This document shows, piece by piece, positions 1 to 7,961 of a stretch of 42,865 nt of DNA. A program made the translations under genes and the position numbers. Below the pieces are notes generated by a model. It worked only from the letters and a program-made list of their open reading frames with translations. It was not told the DNA's origin and searched no databases. Origin of the DNA: Sphingomonas echinoides ATCC 14820 (GTDB taxonomy: Bacteria; Pseudomonadota; Alphaproteobacteria; Sphingomonadales; Sphingomonadaceae); assembly GCF_000241465.1 (NCBI RefSeq), contig NZ_JH584235.1:3890156-3933020 (forward strand), in the 5' to 3' direction. Numbering within the stretch: position 1 is the stretch's first letter; each line of letters opens with the position of its first letter.

Positions 1-9
1 GGCGGTCCC

Positions 10-28
10 CCTCCCCGTTCCGGGGAGG
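10..28. repeat. GC-rich palindromic repeat at the window edge
   Basis: CCTCCCCG (10-17) and CGGGGAGG (21-28) form a perfect 8-bp inverted repeat around a 3-base loop. It resembles the repeats at 7921-7953, 41439-41553 and 42817-42849, so it is probably another member of a dispersed palindromic family. It could also terminate a gene lying left of the window. The left edge cuts off its context. Confidence 0.5.
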
Positions 29-43
29 ATTTAAGGAAGCTCT

Positions 44-532
44 ATGCCTTTGATCTTCGCACTCGCCCTCGCCGCGCAAATGTCGCCGATGACGACGCCA
101 GTGCAGCCGCTGCCCAAAGGCACCGGCCTGCCGCCCCCCGCAACCGAGGAAGCGCAAGTGATGGCCCCGGTCACGGTCCTGCTCAACGGCATCGCCGCGC
201 GCGATGCGGTGGCGATCGGCGAGGCGCTGCGACCCGATGCCAGCGCAACGATCGCGACCGAACAAGCGGGCGCTTCGACAATCACGCACAAGACTCGCGC
301 AGAGTTGCTCGCCCGCTTCACGCCTGGGCCCGAGCGTTTTCAGGAACGGCTCGGCGACCCCGCGATCGAAATCGACGGGGACATCGCGATGGTGTGGGGG
401 CCCTATACCTTCCTGATCGACGGTAAGGTGCATCATTGCGGATATGACCATTTCGATCTGGTGCGCGAAAACGGACGCTGGAAAATTCAGAATTTGACGT
501 GGTCGTCGCGCACCACTGGTTGCGAGGGCTAA
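44..532 (+). CDS. Exported SnoaL-like / DUF4440-type protein
   Basis: 162 residues. The ATG follows AAGGAAG at a good distance. A short hydrophobic N-terminus (about residues 1-12) suggests export, but it has no positive charge, so the signal is weak. The rest looks like one NTF2-fold (SnoaL/DUF4440) domain: alternating helix and strand, with conserved-looking stretches ending in MVWGPYTF (around residue 116), DHFDLVRENGRWKI (around 137) and a final TTGCEG. Such domains are cone-shaped folds used for ligand binding or as isomerases; the substrate cannot be told. It lies 1 base upstream of the carboxylase gene, so the two are probably co-transcribed. Fold assignment is by pattern only. Confidence 0.6.
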   Translation: MPLIFALALAAQMSPMTTPVQPLPKGTGLPPPATEEAQVMAPVTVLLNGIAARDAVAIGEALRPDASATIATEQAGASTITHKTRAELLARFTPGPERFQERLGDPAIEIDGDIAMVWGPYTFLIDGKVHHCGYDHFDLVRENGRWKIQNLTWSSRTTGCEG

Positions 533-533
533 G

Positions 534-2411
534 GTGATCCAGTCGCTGCTCATCGCCAATCGCGGCGAAATCGCCTGCCGCATCATCCGCACCGCGCGCG
601 CGATGGGCATCCGCACCGTCGCGGTCTATTCCGACGCCGATGCCAAGGCGCTGCATGTCCGCCAGGCCGATGAAGCGGTGCATATCGGCGCGAGCCCGGC
701 GCGCGAAAGCTATCTGGTGGGCGAGAAGATCATCGCCGCGGCCAAGGCGACGGGCGCGGCCGCGATCCATCCCGGCTATGGCTTTCTGTCCGAAAATGCC
801 GAATTTGCGAAGGCCGTGATCGATGCCGGGATCGTCTGGGTCGGGCCGAAACCCGACAGCATCCGCGCGATGGGGCTGAAGGATGCCGCCAAGGCGCGCA
901 TGATCGCGGCGGGCGTGCCGGTGACGCCGGGCTATCTCGGCGAGGATCAGGCGCCCGAACGGCTGGCGGCGGAAGCGGCGGCGATCGGCTATCCGGTCCT
1001 CGTCAAGGCGGTGGCGGGCGGCGGCGGCAAGGGGATGCGGCGCGTCGATGACCCTGCGGATTTCGCCGATGCGCTCGCCTCGTGCCAGCGCGAGGCGGCG
1101 TCGTCCTTCGGCAATACCGATGTGTTGATCGAGAAATACATCCTCAGCCCGCGCCATATCGAAGTGCAGGTGTTCGGCGACACCCACGGCAACGTCGTGC
1201 ATCTGTTCGAGCGCGATTGCTCGCTCCAGCGCCGCCACCAGAAAGTGATCGAGGAAGCCCCCGCGCCGGGCATGGACCCGGACACGCGCGAGGCGATCTG
1301 CGCAGCCGCGGTGCGCGCGGCGCGCGCGGTCGATTATGTCGGGGCGGGTACGATCGAGTTCATCGCCGATGCCAGCGACGGGCTGCGCGCCGACCGCATC
1401 TGGTTCATGGAAATGAACACGCGATTGCAGGTCGAACACCCGGTGACCGAGGAGATTACCGGGGTCGATCTGGTCGAATGGCAATTGCGCGTCGCCAGCG
1501 GTGAGGCGCTGCCCAAGCGGCAGGATGAGCTGTCGATCAATGGCTGGGCGATGGAAGCGCGGCTTTATGCTGAGGATCCGGCGAGCGGTTTCTTGCCCAG
1601 TATCGGAGTGCTGCAACATTTCTCGCTGCGGACGATGCGCGTCGAGACGGGGGTAGGGGCTGGGGACGAAATCTCGCCATTCTATGACCCGATGATCGCG
1701 AAGCTGGTGGTCCACGCCCCGTGCCGAGGCGACGCGATCTCCGACTTGCAGGGCGCGTGCAGTACCGCCGATGTCTGGCCGGTTAAGACCAACGCTGGTT
1801 TCCTGGCGCGTTTGCTGGACCGCGTGGAATTCCGGGACGGGATGATCGATACCGGGTTCATCGCGGCCCATCAGGAAGCGCTGATCGAAAAGCCGATGCT
1901 CTCCGCTGAGGCTGCCGATGCTGCCTATAATATACTGGTCGGGCCGCAGCGTGACTGTATGCCGCTGTTCCGGTCCGGTTTCCGGCTTAATGCGGCATCG
2001 CAGACCGAGGTGATCTTGGCAGTAGACGGCGCACCCCGGCGCTTCGATGTGTCGGAACCCTTCAGCCCGCTCGCCGATTACGGCGCACGCGCTTTTCAAG
2101 GTCGCGACTCACTAGTCAAATTTGACAGCGGTTATGCCTATCGCGTCGAACTCTATCATCCGCGCGGAACCGCCACCGGCACCGCCGCCGATGGCGCGAT
2201 CCTGTCCCCCATGCCCGGCCGCATCATCGCGGTGGATGTCGCGGCCGGCGACACCGTCACCAAGGGCCAGAAGCTCGTCACGCTCGAAGCGATGAAGATG
2301 GAGCATAGCCTGACCGCGCCGTTCGACGGCACCATTGCCGAAGTGAATGCGGAAATTGGCGGGCAAGTGCAGGAGGGCGTCGTGCTCGTGCGGCTCGACA
2401 CCGGGGCATGA
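534..2411 (+). CDS. Biotin-dependent acyl-CoA carboxylase alpha subunit (probably methylcrotonyl-CoA carboxylase)
   Basis: 625 residues, GTG start one base after the preceding stop. It carries the biotin carboxylase and biotin carrier functions: bicarbonate and ATP carboxylate biotin, which a separate beta subunit uses on an acyl-CoA. Visible parts are the N-terminal IANRGEIA motif, HPGYGFLSEN, the glycine-rich ATP-grasp loop AGGGGKGM near residue 162, EMNTRLQVEHPVTE, and a C-terminal biotinyl domain with EAMKMEH, the biotinylated lysine being K588 (codon 2295-2297). The length fits methylcrotonyl- or 3-methyl-branched acyl-CoA carboxylases. The partner gene here, a CoA transferase, suits leucine/isovalerate catabolism. 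The beta subunit is not in the window and may lie upstream. Propionyl- or geranyl-CoA carboxylase remain possible. Confidence 0.9.
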   Translation: MIQSLLIANRGEIACRIIRTARAMGIRTVAVYSDADAKALHVRQADEAVHIGASPARESYLVGEKIIAAAKATGAAAIHPGYGFLSENAEFAKAVIDAGIVWVGPKPDSIRAMGLKDAAKARMIAAGVPVTPGYLGEDQAPERLAAEAAAIGYPVLVKAVAGGGGKGMRRVDDPADFADALASCQREAASSFGNTDVLIEKYILSPRHIEVQVFGDTHGNVVHLFERDCSLQRRHQKVIEEAPAPGMDPDTREAICAAAVRAARAVDYVGAGTIEFIADASDGLRADRIWFMEMNTRLQVEHPVTEEITGVDLVEWQLRVASGEALPKRQDELSINGWAMEARLYAEDPASGFLPSIGVLQHFSLRTMRVETGVGAGDEISPFYDPMIAKLVVHAPCRGDAISDLQGACSTADVWPVKTNAGFLARLLDRVEFRDGMIDTGFIAAHQEALIEKPMLSAEAADAAYNILVGPQRDCMPLFRSGFRLNAASQTEVILAVDGAPRRFDVSEPFSPLADYGARAFQGRDSLVKFDSGYAYRVELYHPRGTATGTAADGAILSPMPGRIIAVDVAAGDTVTKGQKLVTLEAMKMEHSLTAPFDGTIAEVNAEIGGQVQEGVVLVRLDTGA

Positions 2412-3628
2412 CCGAGGCTTCCACGCCGGGCGCGCTGGCCGGGATCAAGGTGCTCGATCTGTCGCGCGTGCTCGCCGGGCCGTGGGCGACGCAGATGCTG
2501 GGGGATCTGGGGGCGGAGGTGCTCAAGATCGAACAGCCGGGGCAGGGCGACGACACGCGCCGCTGGGGTCCGCCTGCGCTCGCCGATGATTCGGGCGATT
2601 CGGCATATTATCTCTGCGCCAATCGCAACAAGCGCTCGCTCGCGATCGATCTTGCCCAGCCCGAGGGTGCCGATCTGATCCGCCGCCTCGCCGCTGAGAG
2701 CGATGTCGTGGTCGAGAATTTCCGCGTCGGCGGGCTCGCCAAATATGGGCTCGATTATGCCGCGCTGTCGGCGATCAACCCGCGGCTGGTCTATTGCTCG
2801 ATCACCGGCTTCGGCCAGGATGGACCGTATTGCGACAAAGGCGGCTATGACTTCCTGATCCAGGCGATGGGCGGGCTGATGAGCGTGACCGGCGAAGCCG
2901 ACGGCCCGCCGATGAAGGTCGGCGTGCCGATCGTCGATCTGTTCACCGGCACCTATGCCACCGTGGCGATCCTCGCCGCTTTGCGCCACCGCGACGCGAC
3001 GGGGCAGGGGCAGCATGTGGATTGCGCCTTGCTCGACACGCAATTGGCGATGATGTCCAACCAGGCGTCCAACTACCTCAATGGCGGCGCGGTGCCGGTG
3101 CGGATGGGCAATGATCACCCCAATATCGTGCCCTATCGCGACTATGCGACCGCCGATGGCGAGATCGTGGTTGCGCTGGGCAATGACCGGCAGTTCCGCG
3201 ATTTCCTGCGGGTGCTGGGGCTGGAGGGGCTGGGTGACGACCCGCGCTTCGCCAGCGTCGCGCTGCGCAGTGCCAATCGCGCGGCGCTGCATGCGTATCT
3301 CGCGCCCGCCGTCGCGCGGTGGCGCTCGGACGATCTGATCGCGGCGATGGAGGCGGCCAAGCTTCCCGCCGGCAAGGTCAACGGTCTGCCCGAAATCCTG
3401 GCCGACGTGCATGTGGCGCACCGGGCCACGGTGCAGCCGATGGCGCGGCAGGATGGCACGCCGCTGAAGGTCGTCGCTTTCCCGGCGAAACTGTCCGCGA
3501 CGCCCGCGCGCTATGATCGCGCGCCGCCCTGCGCCGGGGCGGATACGCGCGCGGCGCTGGGCGAGACGCTGGGGCTTTCCGAAGAAGCGCTCGATCAGCT
3601 GGCGGCAAGCGGCGTGATCCCGCGCTGA
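2408..3628 (+). CDS. CaiB/BaiF family CoA transferase
   Basis: 406 residues, starting in an ATGA overlap with the carboxylase stop, so the two are translationally coupled. Family III CoA transferases move CoA between carboxylic acids through an aspartyl-CoA intermediate. The sequence opens with GIKVLDLSRVLAGPWATQMLGDLGAEVLK, shown here as pieces: LDLSRVLAGP and LGDLGAEVLKIE. It continues with NRNKRSLAIDL and VVVENFRVG, and has GGYDFLIQAMGG around residue 150. An aspartate in VDLFTGTYA (near residue 178) is the likely catalytic residue. Its neighbour suggests a job in branched-chain acyl-CoA breakdown, for example activating or recycling a CoA ester. The substrate is inference. Confidence 0.88.
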   Translation: MTEASTPGALAGIKVLDLSRVLAGPWATQMLGDLGAEVLKIEQPGQGDDTRRWGPPALADDSGDSAYYLCANRNKRSLAIDLAQPEGADLIRRLAAESDVVVENFRVGGLAKYGLDYAALSAINPRLVYCSITGFGQDGPYCDKGGYDFLIQAMGGLMSVTGEADGPPMKVGVPIVDLFTGTYATVAILAALRHRDATGQGQHVDCALLDTQLAMMSNQASNYLNGGAVPVRMGNDHPNIVPYRDYATADGEIVVALGNDRQFRDFLRVLGLEGLGDDPRFASVALRSANRAALHAYLAPAVARWRSDDLIAAMEAAKLPAGKVNGLPEILADVHVAHRATVQPMARQDGTPLKVVAFPAKLSATPARYDRAPPCAGADTRAALGETLGLSEEALDQLAASGVIPR

Positions 3629-3631
3629 GCC

Positions 3632-3651
3632 TTTTGCGCATCGCCGCAAAA
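3632..3651 (+). terminator. Small stem-loop after the carboxylase/CoA-transferase genes
   Basis: TTTTGCG (3632-3638) and CGCAAAA (3645-3651) pair perfectly around a 6-base loop just after the CoA transferase stop. No T-run follows, so termination is uncertain. It separates this operon from the receptor gene. Confidence 0.4.
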
Positions 3652-3752
3652 CTGAAATCAAAGCGTCATCGAAGCGACGTGGCGCGGTAGCGGATGCGTC
3701 GCACAAGGCTCGTAACGCCCCAATTGTTGCATTGCACAAGGGGTTTGTTTCG

Positions 3753-6146
3753 ATGTCGTTTCACACTGTTTCACGCGTCGCATTGGCGCTTGGGCTGCTC
3801 GCTGGCCTGTCCAACGTCGCCAATGCTGCGACCTCGGACGCCGCACCCGCGCCCGGCGAACCTGTGGCAGCCCCTGCTGCGCAACCCGACGACGCGGCAC
3901 AGACCGACATTCTGGTCACTGCGCGCCGCAGCACGCGATCGGTGACCCAGCTCGACAGCACCGAGATCCAGAAGATCCTGCCCGGCATCAACCCGCTCAA
4001 GGCGATCCAGACGTTGCCCGGCGTGACCTATCTCACCGCCGATCCATGGGGCAATAACGAACAAAACATCTCGCTGTTCATCCATGGCTTCAACCAGCAA
4101 CAGCTTGGCTATACCCTCGACGGCATTCCGCTCGGCGACCAAAATTACGGTAATTACAATGGCTTGTCGCCACAACGTGCGATCATTTCGGAAAACGTCG
4201 GCAAGGTGACGCTGGCGAGCGGTGCGGGCGATCTCGGCACCGCCTCCACCAGCAACCTTGGCGGCACGATCGATACCTTTTCGAGCGATCCCAAGCATAG
4301 CTTCGGCGGCACGGTCGCGCAGACGGTTGGCAGCTACAGCGCGCTTCGCACCTACGTGCGGCTCGACAGCGGTGACCTCGGCGGCGGCAACGCTTTCTAT
4401 GTGTCGGGCGTGCGACAGGACGCGCGCGCGTGGGATTTCAATGGCCATCAAGGTGGCTATCAAGCCAATGGCAAGTTCGTCCACGATAGCGGATCGATCA
4501 AGCTGACCGGCTATTTCGCCTATTCGGACAAGACCGAACCCAATGAGGACGCGACCGTCGTCAATATTTCAAAGGGCGAGGTGCCCGGCAGCGTGCCGTA
4601 CACGCGCCCGTTCCTCTACCCCGACTTCAAGACCGCAGTCGCCTATCTGACCTCGGCAGAGTATGCTGCGGCCAAGGACAATTACCGTAACTATTACAGC
4701 GACGCGCAACGCACCGATTATCTCGGCTATGTCGCGATGACGGCAAAGCTGAGCAGCGCGGTGACCTATGACGCCAAGGTCTATTATCACCACGATGATG
4801 GCGTCGGCGTGGTTGCCGGGCCGATCACGGTTGCTGGCCTGCCGCAGCTCTTTTCGGTCTATTATCCGGGGCAAAACCTCTCGACCGTGTTCGGCGGATC
4901 GGGCTTTGCGACGCGCACGACCGAATATCGCATCGATCGCGGCGGCATCATCCAGACGCTGAAACTGTCGCTCGGCAACCATGACATCGAATTTGGCGGC
5001 TGGTTTGAGCGGCAAAGTTCTTCGGCGTTCCGTCGCTGGTATGCGCTGGACGTCAACAATCCCTCGACGCCGTACCAGCGTCCGCGCGACACGCTCAACC
5101 CGCTGATCACTCAATATTATAGCGAAGTGCGCGTCGACCAGTTGCAGAGCCATGTGCAGGACGCGTGGCACGTGCTGCCGACGCTGACGATCCTCGGCGG
5201 CTTCAAGTCCACCTATCAATTCGCCACGCAGCGCATCAAAGTCCAGCCGCTGCTGGGTTCGTTCGCTGGAACCGTCGCGCTTCCCAATGGCGCGCTTGAG
5301 ACGACCAAGGTGTTTTTGCCCGAAGTCGGTGCGGTGTGGGAGGTGACCCCCAACGATCAGTTGTTCGTCAACGCGCAGAAGAACATCCGCCAGTTCCAGA
5401 CGAGCGCTGCGGCTGGCCTGTCGCCCTTCGCACTGGGCAGCCAAGGGGCGTTCGACCTGTTTTCCTCGACCGTCCAGCCCGAAACGAGCTGGACCTATGA
5501 AGGAGGCGTGCGCTCGCATCACCAACTGGGGGGCGGCCTGTCGATTGAGGGGCAGCTCAGCGTCTATCACGTCGATTTCTCGAACCGGCTACTCGGCATT
5601 TCGCCCAACCCGATCGTCAACTCGATCACCAGCGGCGCTGCGATCATTCAGAACGTGGGTGGCGTGAAGACCAACGGTGTGGATTTCGCGTTCACGTTGC
5701 ACGCCGGGCCGCGGGTCTCGCTGTACAATGCGCTGTCGTACAACACCTCGAAATATAAGGCCGATTATATCAGCGGAACGACGACGATCCCGACCAAGGA
5801 CAAGAATGTGCCCGGATCGCCTGACTGGCTCAACAAGACCGTATTGTCGGTTGGACACGGGATTTTCGACGGTCAGTTGATCGGTGATTATATCGGTCGT
5901 CGTTATGCGACGTACACCAACGATCTGTCGGTCGGGGGCTATTTCACGCTGGCAGGCCAGATCGGGGCGACGATTCCGCTGGATCAGCGGATGGTGGCAA
6001 AAGCGCTGCATGTCAGCGTGAACGTGACCAACATCACCGATCGCAAGGCGGCGTCGTCGCTCAGCATCGGGTCGGCGACCAACACCTACAGCGTGTTCCC
6101 GCTGGCCCCGCGTCAGGTGTTCGGAACGGTGAGCATCAGCTTCTGA
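3753..6146 (+). CDS. TonB-dependent outer-membrane receptor
   Basis: 797 residues from the ATG at 3753. This start is preferred over an in-frame TTG at 3732 because AAGGGG precedes it by about 9 bases and a proper signal peptide follows, with cleavage expected after NVANA (residue 25). A TonB-box-like DILVTARR lies at residues 52-59. Next come a plug domain (to about residue 180, with LKAIQTLPGV, LDGIPLGDQNYG and SNLGGTI) and a long beta-barrel ending in phenylalanine (VSISF), as expected for an outer-membrane protein. It imports a bulky ligand using TonB energy. No siderophore or sugar-use gene lies next to it, so the ligand is unknown. It is transcribed alone and ends at a strong hairpin. 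Confidence 0.92.
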   Translation: MSFHTVSRVALALGLLAGLSNVANAATSDAAPAPGEPVAAPAAQPDDAAQTDILVTARRSTRSVTQLDSTEIQKILPGINPLKAIQTLPGVTYLTADPWGNNEQNISLFIHGFNQQQLGYTLDGIPLGDQNYGNYNGLSPQRAIISENVGKVTLASGAGDLGTASTSNLGGTIDTFSSDPKHSFGGTVAQTVGSYSALRTYVRLDSGDLGGGNAFYVSGVRQDARAWDFNGHQGGYQANGKFVHDSGSIKLTGYFAYSDKTEPNEDATVVNISKGEVPGSVPYTRPFLYPDFKTAVAYLTSAEYAAAKDNYRNYYSDAQRTDYLGYVAMTAKLSSAVTYDAKVYYHHDDGVGVVAGPITVAGLPQLFSVYYPGQNLSTVFGGSGFATRTTEYRIDRGGIIQTLKLSLGNHDIEFGGWFERQSSSAFRRWYALDVNNPSTPYQRPRDTLNPLITQYYSEVRVDQLQSHVQDAWHVLPTLTILGGFKSTYQFATQRIKVQPLLGSFAGTVALPNGALETTKVFLPEVGAVWEVTPNDQLFVNAQKNIRQFQTSAAAGLSPFALGSQGAFDLFSSTVQPETSWTYEGGVRSHHQLGGGLSIEGQLSVYHVDFSNRLLGISPNPIVNSITSGAAIIQNVGGVKTNGVDFAFTLHAGPRVSLYNALSYNTSKYKADYISGTTTIPTKDKNVPGSPDWLNKTVLSVGHGIFDGQLIGDYIGRRYATYTNDLSVGGYFTLAGQIGATIPLDQRMVAKALHVSVNVTNITDRKAASSLSIGSATNTYSVFPLAPRQVFGTVSISF

Positions 6147-6157
6147 TGTCGGCCTGG

Positions 6158-6186
6158 GTGCCGCCGCTCGCGAGGAGCGGCGGCAC
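6158..6186. terminator. Bidirectional hairpin between convergent genes
   Basis: A perfect 12-bp inverted repeat, GTGCCGCCGCTC (6158-6169) and GAGCGGCGGCAC (6175-6186), with a 5-base loop, fills the 45-bp gap between the receptor stop and the HerA-like stop. It has no T-run on either side but could serve both transcripts. Confidence 0.7.
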
Positions 6187-6191
6187 TGGGG

Positions 6192-7859
6192 TCAGCGGCC
6201 TTTGAACAGCCCGCCAAGGACGCCGCGCACCAGCCCGCCGATGATCCCGGCTCCGGCACCGCGCGATGATCCGAACACTGCCTTCGACACTTCATTGGCG
6301 ACCTGACGCCCGACTGCGGAGGAGGCGGATCGGGTTGCCGAGGTGATCGCCCGGTTCCACGGCGAGTTGGCAGCGGCCTTTGCCGCCGCCGCTTCCTGTT
6401 GCGCGGCAAGGCGGGCCTGGCGGTCGGCCTCGCGTTGCGCCGCGACACGCTGGCGCTCGGCTTCGCGCGCGGCAACGGCGTCGGCCTTGGCCTGTGCCGC
6501 CGCCGCTTTGTCGGCCTCGGTTTTGGCTTTGGCTTCGGCGGCGGCTGCGCTCGCTTCCTGTGCCTTGCCGGCGAGGATTTCCTCGGCGGATTGGCGGTCG
6601 ATCGCGGTGTCGTATTTGGTGCCGACCGGATCGGTCTGGATCATCACGCCGCGCTCGACCGGGGTGACCGGTCCGACGCGCGAGGCGGGTGGCGCGATCA
6701 GCGTGCGCTGCACCGGCGAGGGCGATCCGTCGGGCAGCAACAGCGACACCAGAGCCTCACCGACCTTCAATTCGGTGATGGCGGTTTCGACATCGACACC
6801 GGGATTGGCGCGGAAGGTGGTCGCGGCCGACTTCACCGCCGCCTGATCGCGCGGGGTGAAGGCGCGCAGCGCGTGCTGGACGCGATTGCCGAGCTGCCCC
6901 GCCACCGTATCGGGAATGTCGATTGGGTTCTGGGTGATGAAATAGATGCCGACGCCCTTCGATCGGATCAGGCGCACGACCTGCTCGATCTTTTCGAGCA
7001 ACGCCTTGGGTGCGGCATCGAACAGCAGATGCGCCTCGTCGAAGAAGAAGCACAGCTTGGGTTTGTCGGGATCGCCGACCTCGGGGAGATGCTCGAACAA
7101 TTCGCTCATCAGCCACAGCAGGAAGGTGGAATAGAGCTTCGGGCTCGCCATCAATTTGTCGGCGGCGAGGATGTTGACGATGCCGCGCCCCTTGTCGTCC
7201 ACCCCGATGAAATCGTCGAGATCGAGCGCGGGCTCGCCGAAGAAATGCTCGCCGCCCTGGCTGCGGAGTTGAAGCAAGGCGCGCTGGATCGTCCCGATCG
7301 ATTGCTTCGAGACATTGCCATAAGTGGTGGTGAGCTCGTCGGCGCGCTCGCCGCAGCTAACCAGCATCGCTTGCAGATCATCAAGGTCGAGCAGCAGCAG
7401 CCCATCCGTGTCGGCGACGTGGAAGGCGATCGTCAGCACGCCTTCCTGCACTTCGTTCAAATCCATCAGCCGCGAGAGCAGCAGCGGCCCCATTTCGGTG
7501 ATGGTGGTGCGGATCGGGTGGCCCTGTTGGCCGTACAGATCCCAGAATTGCACGGGCGTATCGGCATAGGCCCAGGCGTCGTCGCCAATTTCCTTGGCGC
7601 GTGCGGCAAAGACGTCGTGATTCTTGGCGGTGGGCGAGCCGGCCATGGCGAGGCCCGACAGATCGCCCTTCACATCGGCGACGAAGCACGCGACTCCGTT
7701 GCGCGAAAAGCCTTCGATGATGCCCTGGACGGTGACGGTCTTGCCGGTGCCGGTCGCGCCCGCGATCAGGCCGTGGCGATTGGCGCGCTTGAGTTCGAGC
7801 TGCTGGGGATTGCTGCCACCGGCACCCGCGCCAAGGAAGATACTGGTCGTGTCGTTCAT
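6192..7859 (-). CDS. HerA/YjgR-like P-loop ATPase (DUF853 family)
   Basis: 555 residues. The Walker A motif GATGTGKT is at residues 34-41, the Walker B run LCFFFDEAH at 269-277, and a sensor-like YFITQNP follows near 306. The order and spacing match the DUF853 (E. coli YjgR) branch of HerA/VirB4-type ATPases, whose role is poorly known. After about residue 420 an alanine/glutamate/lysine-rich stretch to about 495 should form a long helix or coiled coil, followed by a glycine-rich tail (GAGIIGGLVRG) that may be membrane-associating. It lies downstream of the DegP-like gene on the same strand but behind a good terminator, so it probably has its own promoter. Confidence 0.85.
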   Translation of the reverse strand: MNDTTSIFLGAGAGGSNPQQLELKRANRHGLIAGATGTGKTVTVQGIIEGFSRNGVACFVADVKGDLSGLAMAGSPTAKNHDVFAARAKEIGDDAWAYADTPVQFWDLYGQQGHPIRTTITEMGPLLLSRLMDLNEVQEGVLTIAFHVADTDGLLLLDLDDLQAMLVSCGERADELTTTYGNVSKQSIGTIQRALLQLRSQGGEHFFGEPALDLDDFIGVDDKGRGIVNILAADKLMASPKLYSTFLLWLMSELFEHLPEVGDPDKPKLCFFFDEAHLLFDAAPKALLEKIEQVVRLIRSKGVGIYFITQNPIDIPDTVAGQLGNRVQHALRAFTPRDQAAVKSAATTFRANPGVDVETAITELKVGEALVSLLLPDGSPSPVQRTLIAPPASRVGPVTPVERGVMIQTDPVGTKYDTAIDRQSAEEILAGKAQEASAAAAEAKAKTEADKAAAAQAKADAVAAREAERQRVAAQREADRQARLAAQQEAAAAKAAANSPWNRAITSATRSASSAVGRQVANEVSKAVFGSSRGAGAGIIGGLVRGVLGGLFKGR

Positions 7860-7916
7860 GAAGCCTCCCGCGATTTCGGCGAAAAGCTATCGCGCGAAAA
7901 GCGGGGCGGCGGAAGG

Positions 7917-7953
7917 AAAAATCCCTCTCCCGTGGGAACGACGGGAGAGGGAT
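7917..7953 (-). terminator. Rho-independent terminator of the DegP-like gene, built from a palindromic repeat
   Basis: On the reverse strand, ATCCCTCTCCCGT and ACGGGAGAGGGAT (13 bp, perfect; forward arms 7921-7933 and 7941-7953) enclose a 7-base loop. The 3' side runs into TTTT (7917-7920 complement), 8 bases after the protease stop. The stem sequence belongs to the same CCCTCTCCC family as the repeats in and after valS. Confidence 0.8.
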
Positions 7954-7961
7954 CGATAGGC

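Noticed and set aside
318..2099. 593-residue open frame antisense to the acyl-CoA carboxylase gene
   Set aside because: It mirrors a gene with clear biotin carboxylase motifs. The frame is rich in Arg, His and Asp, the pattern produced by reading a GC-rich gene backwards, and it has no recognisable domain.
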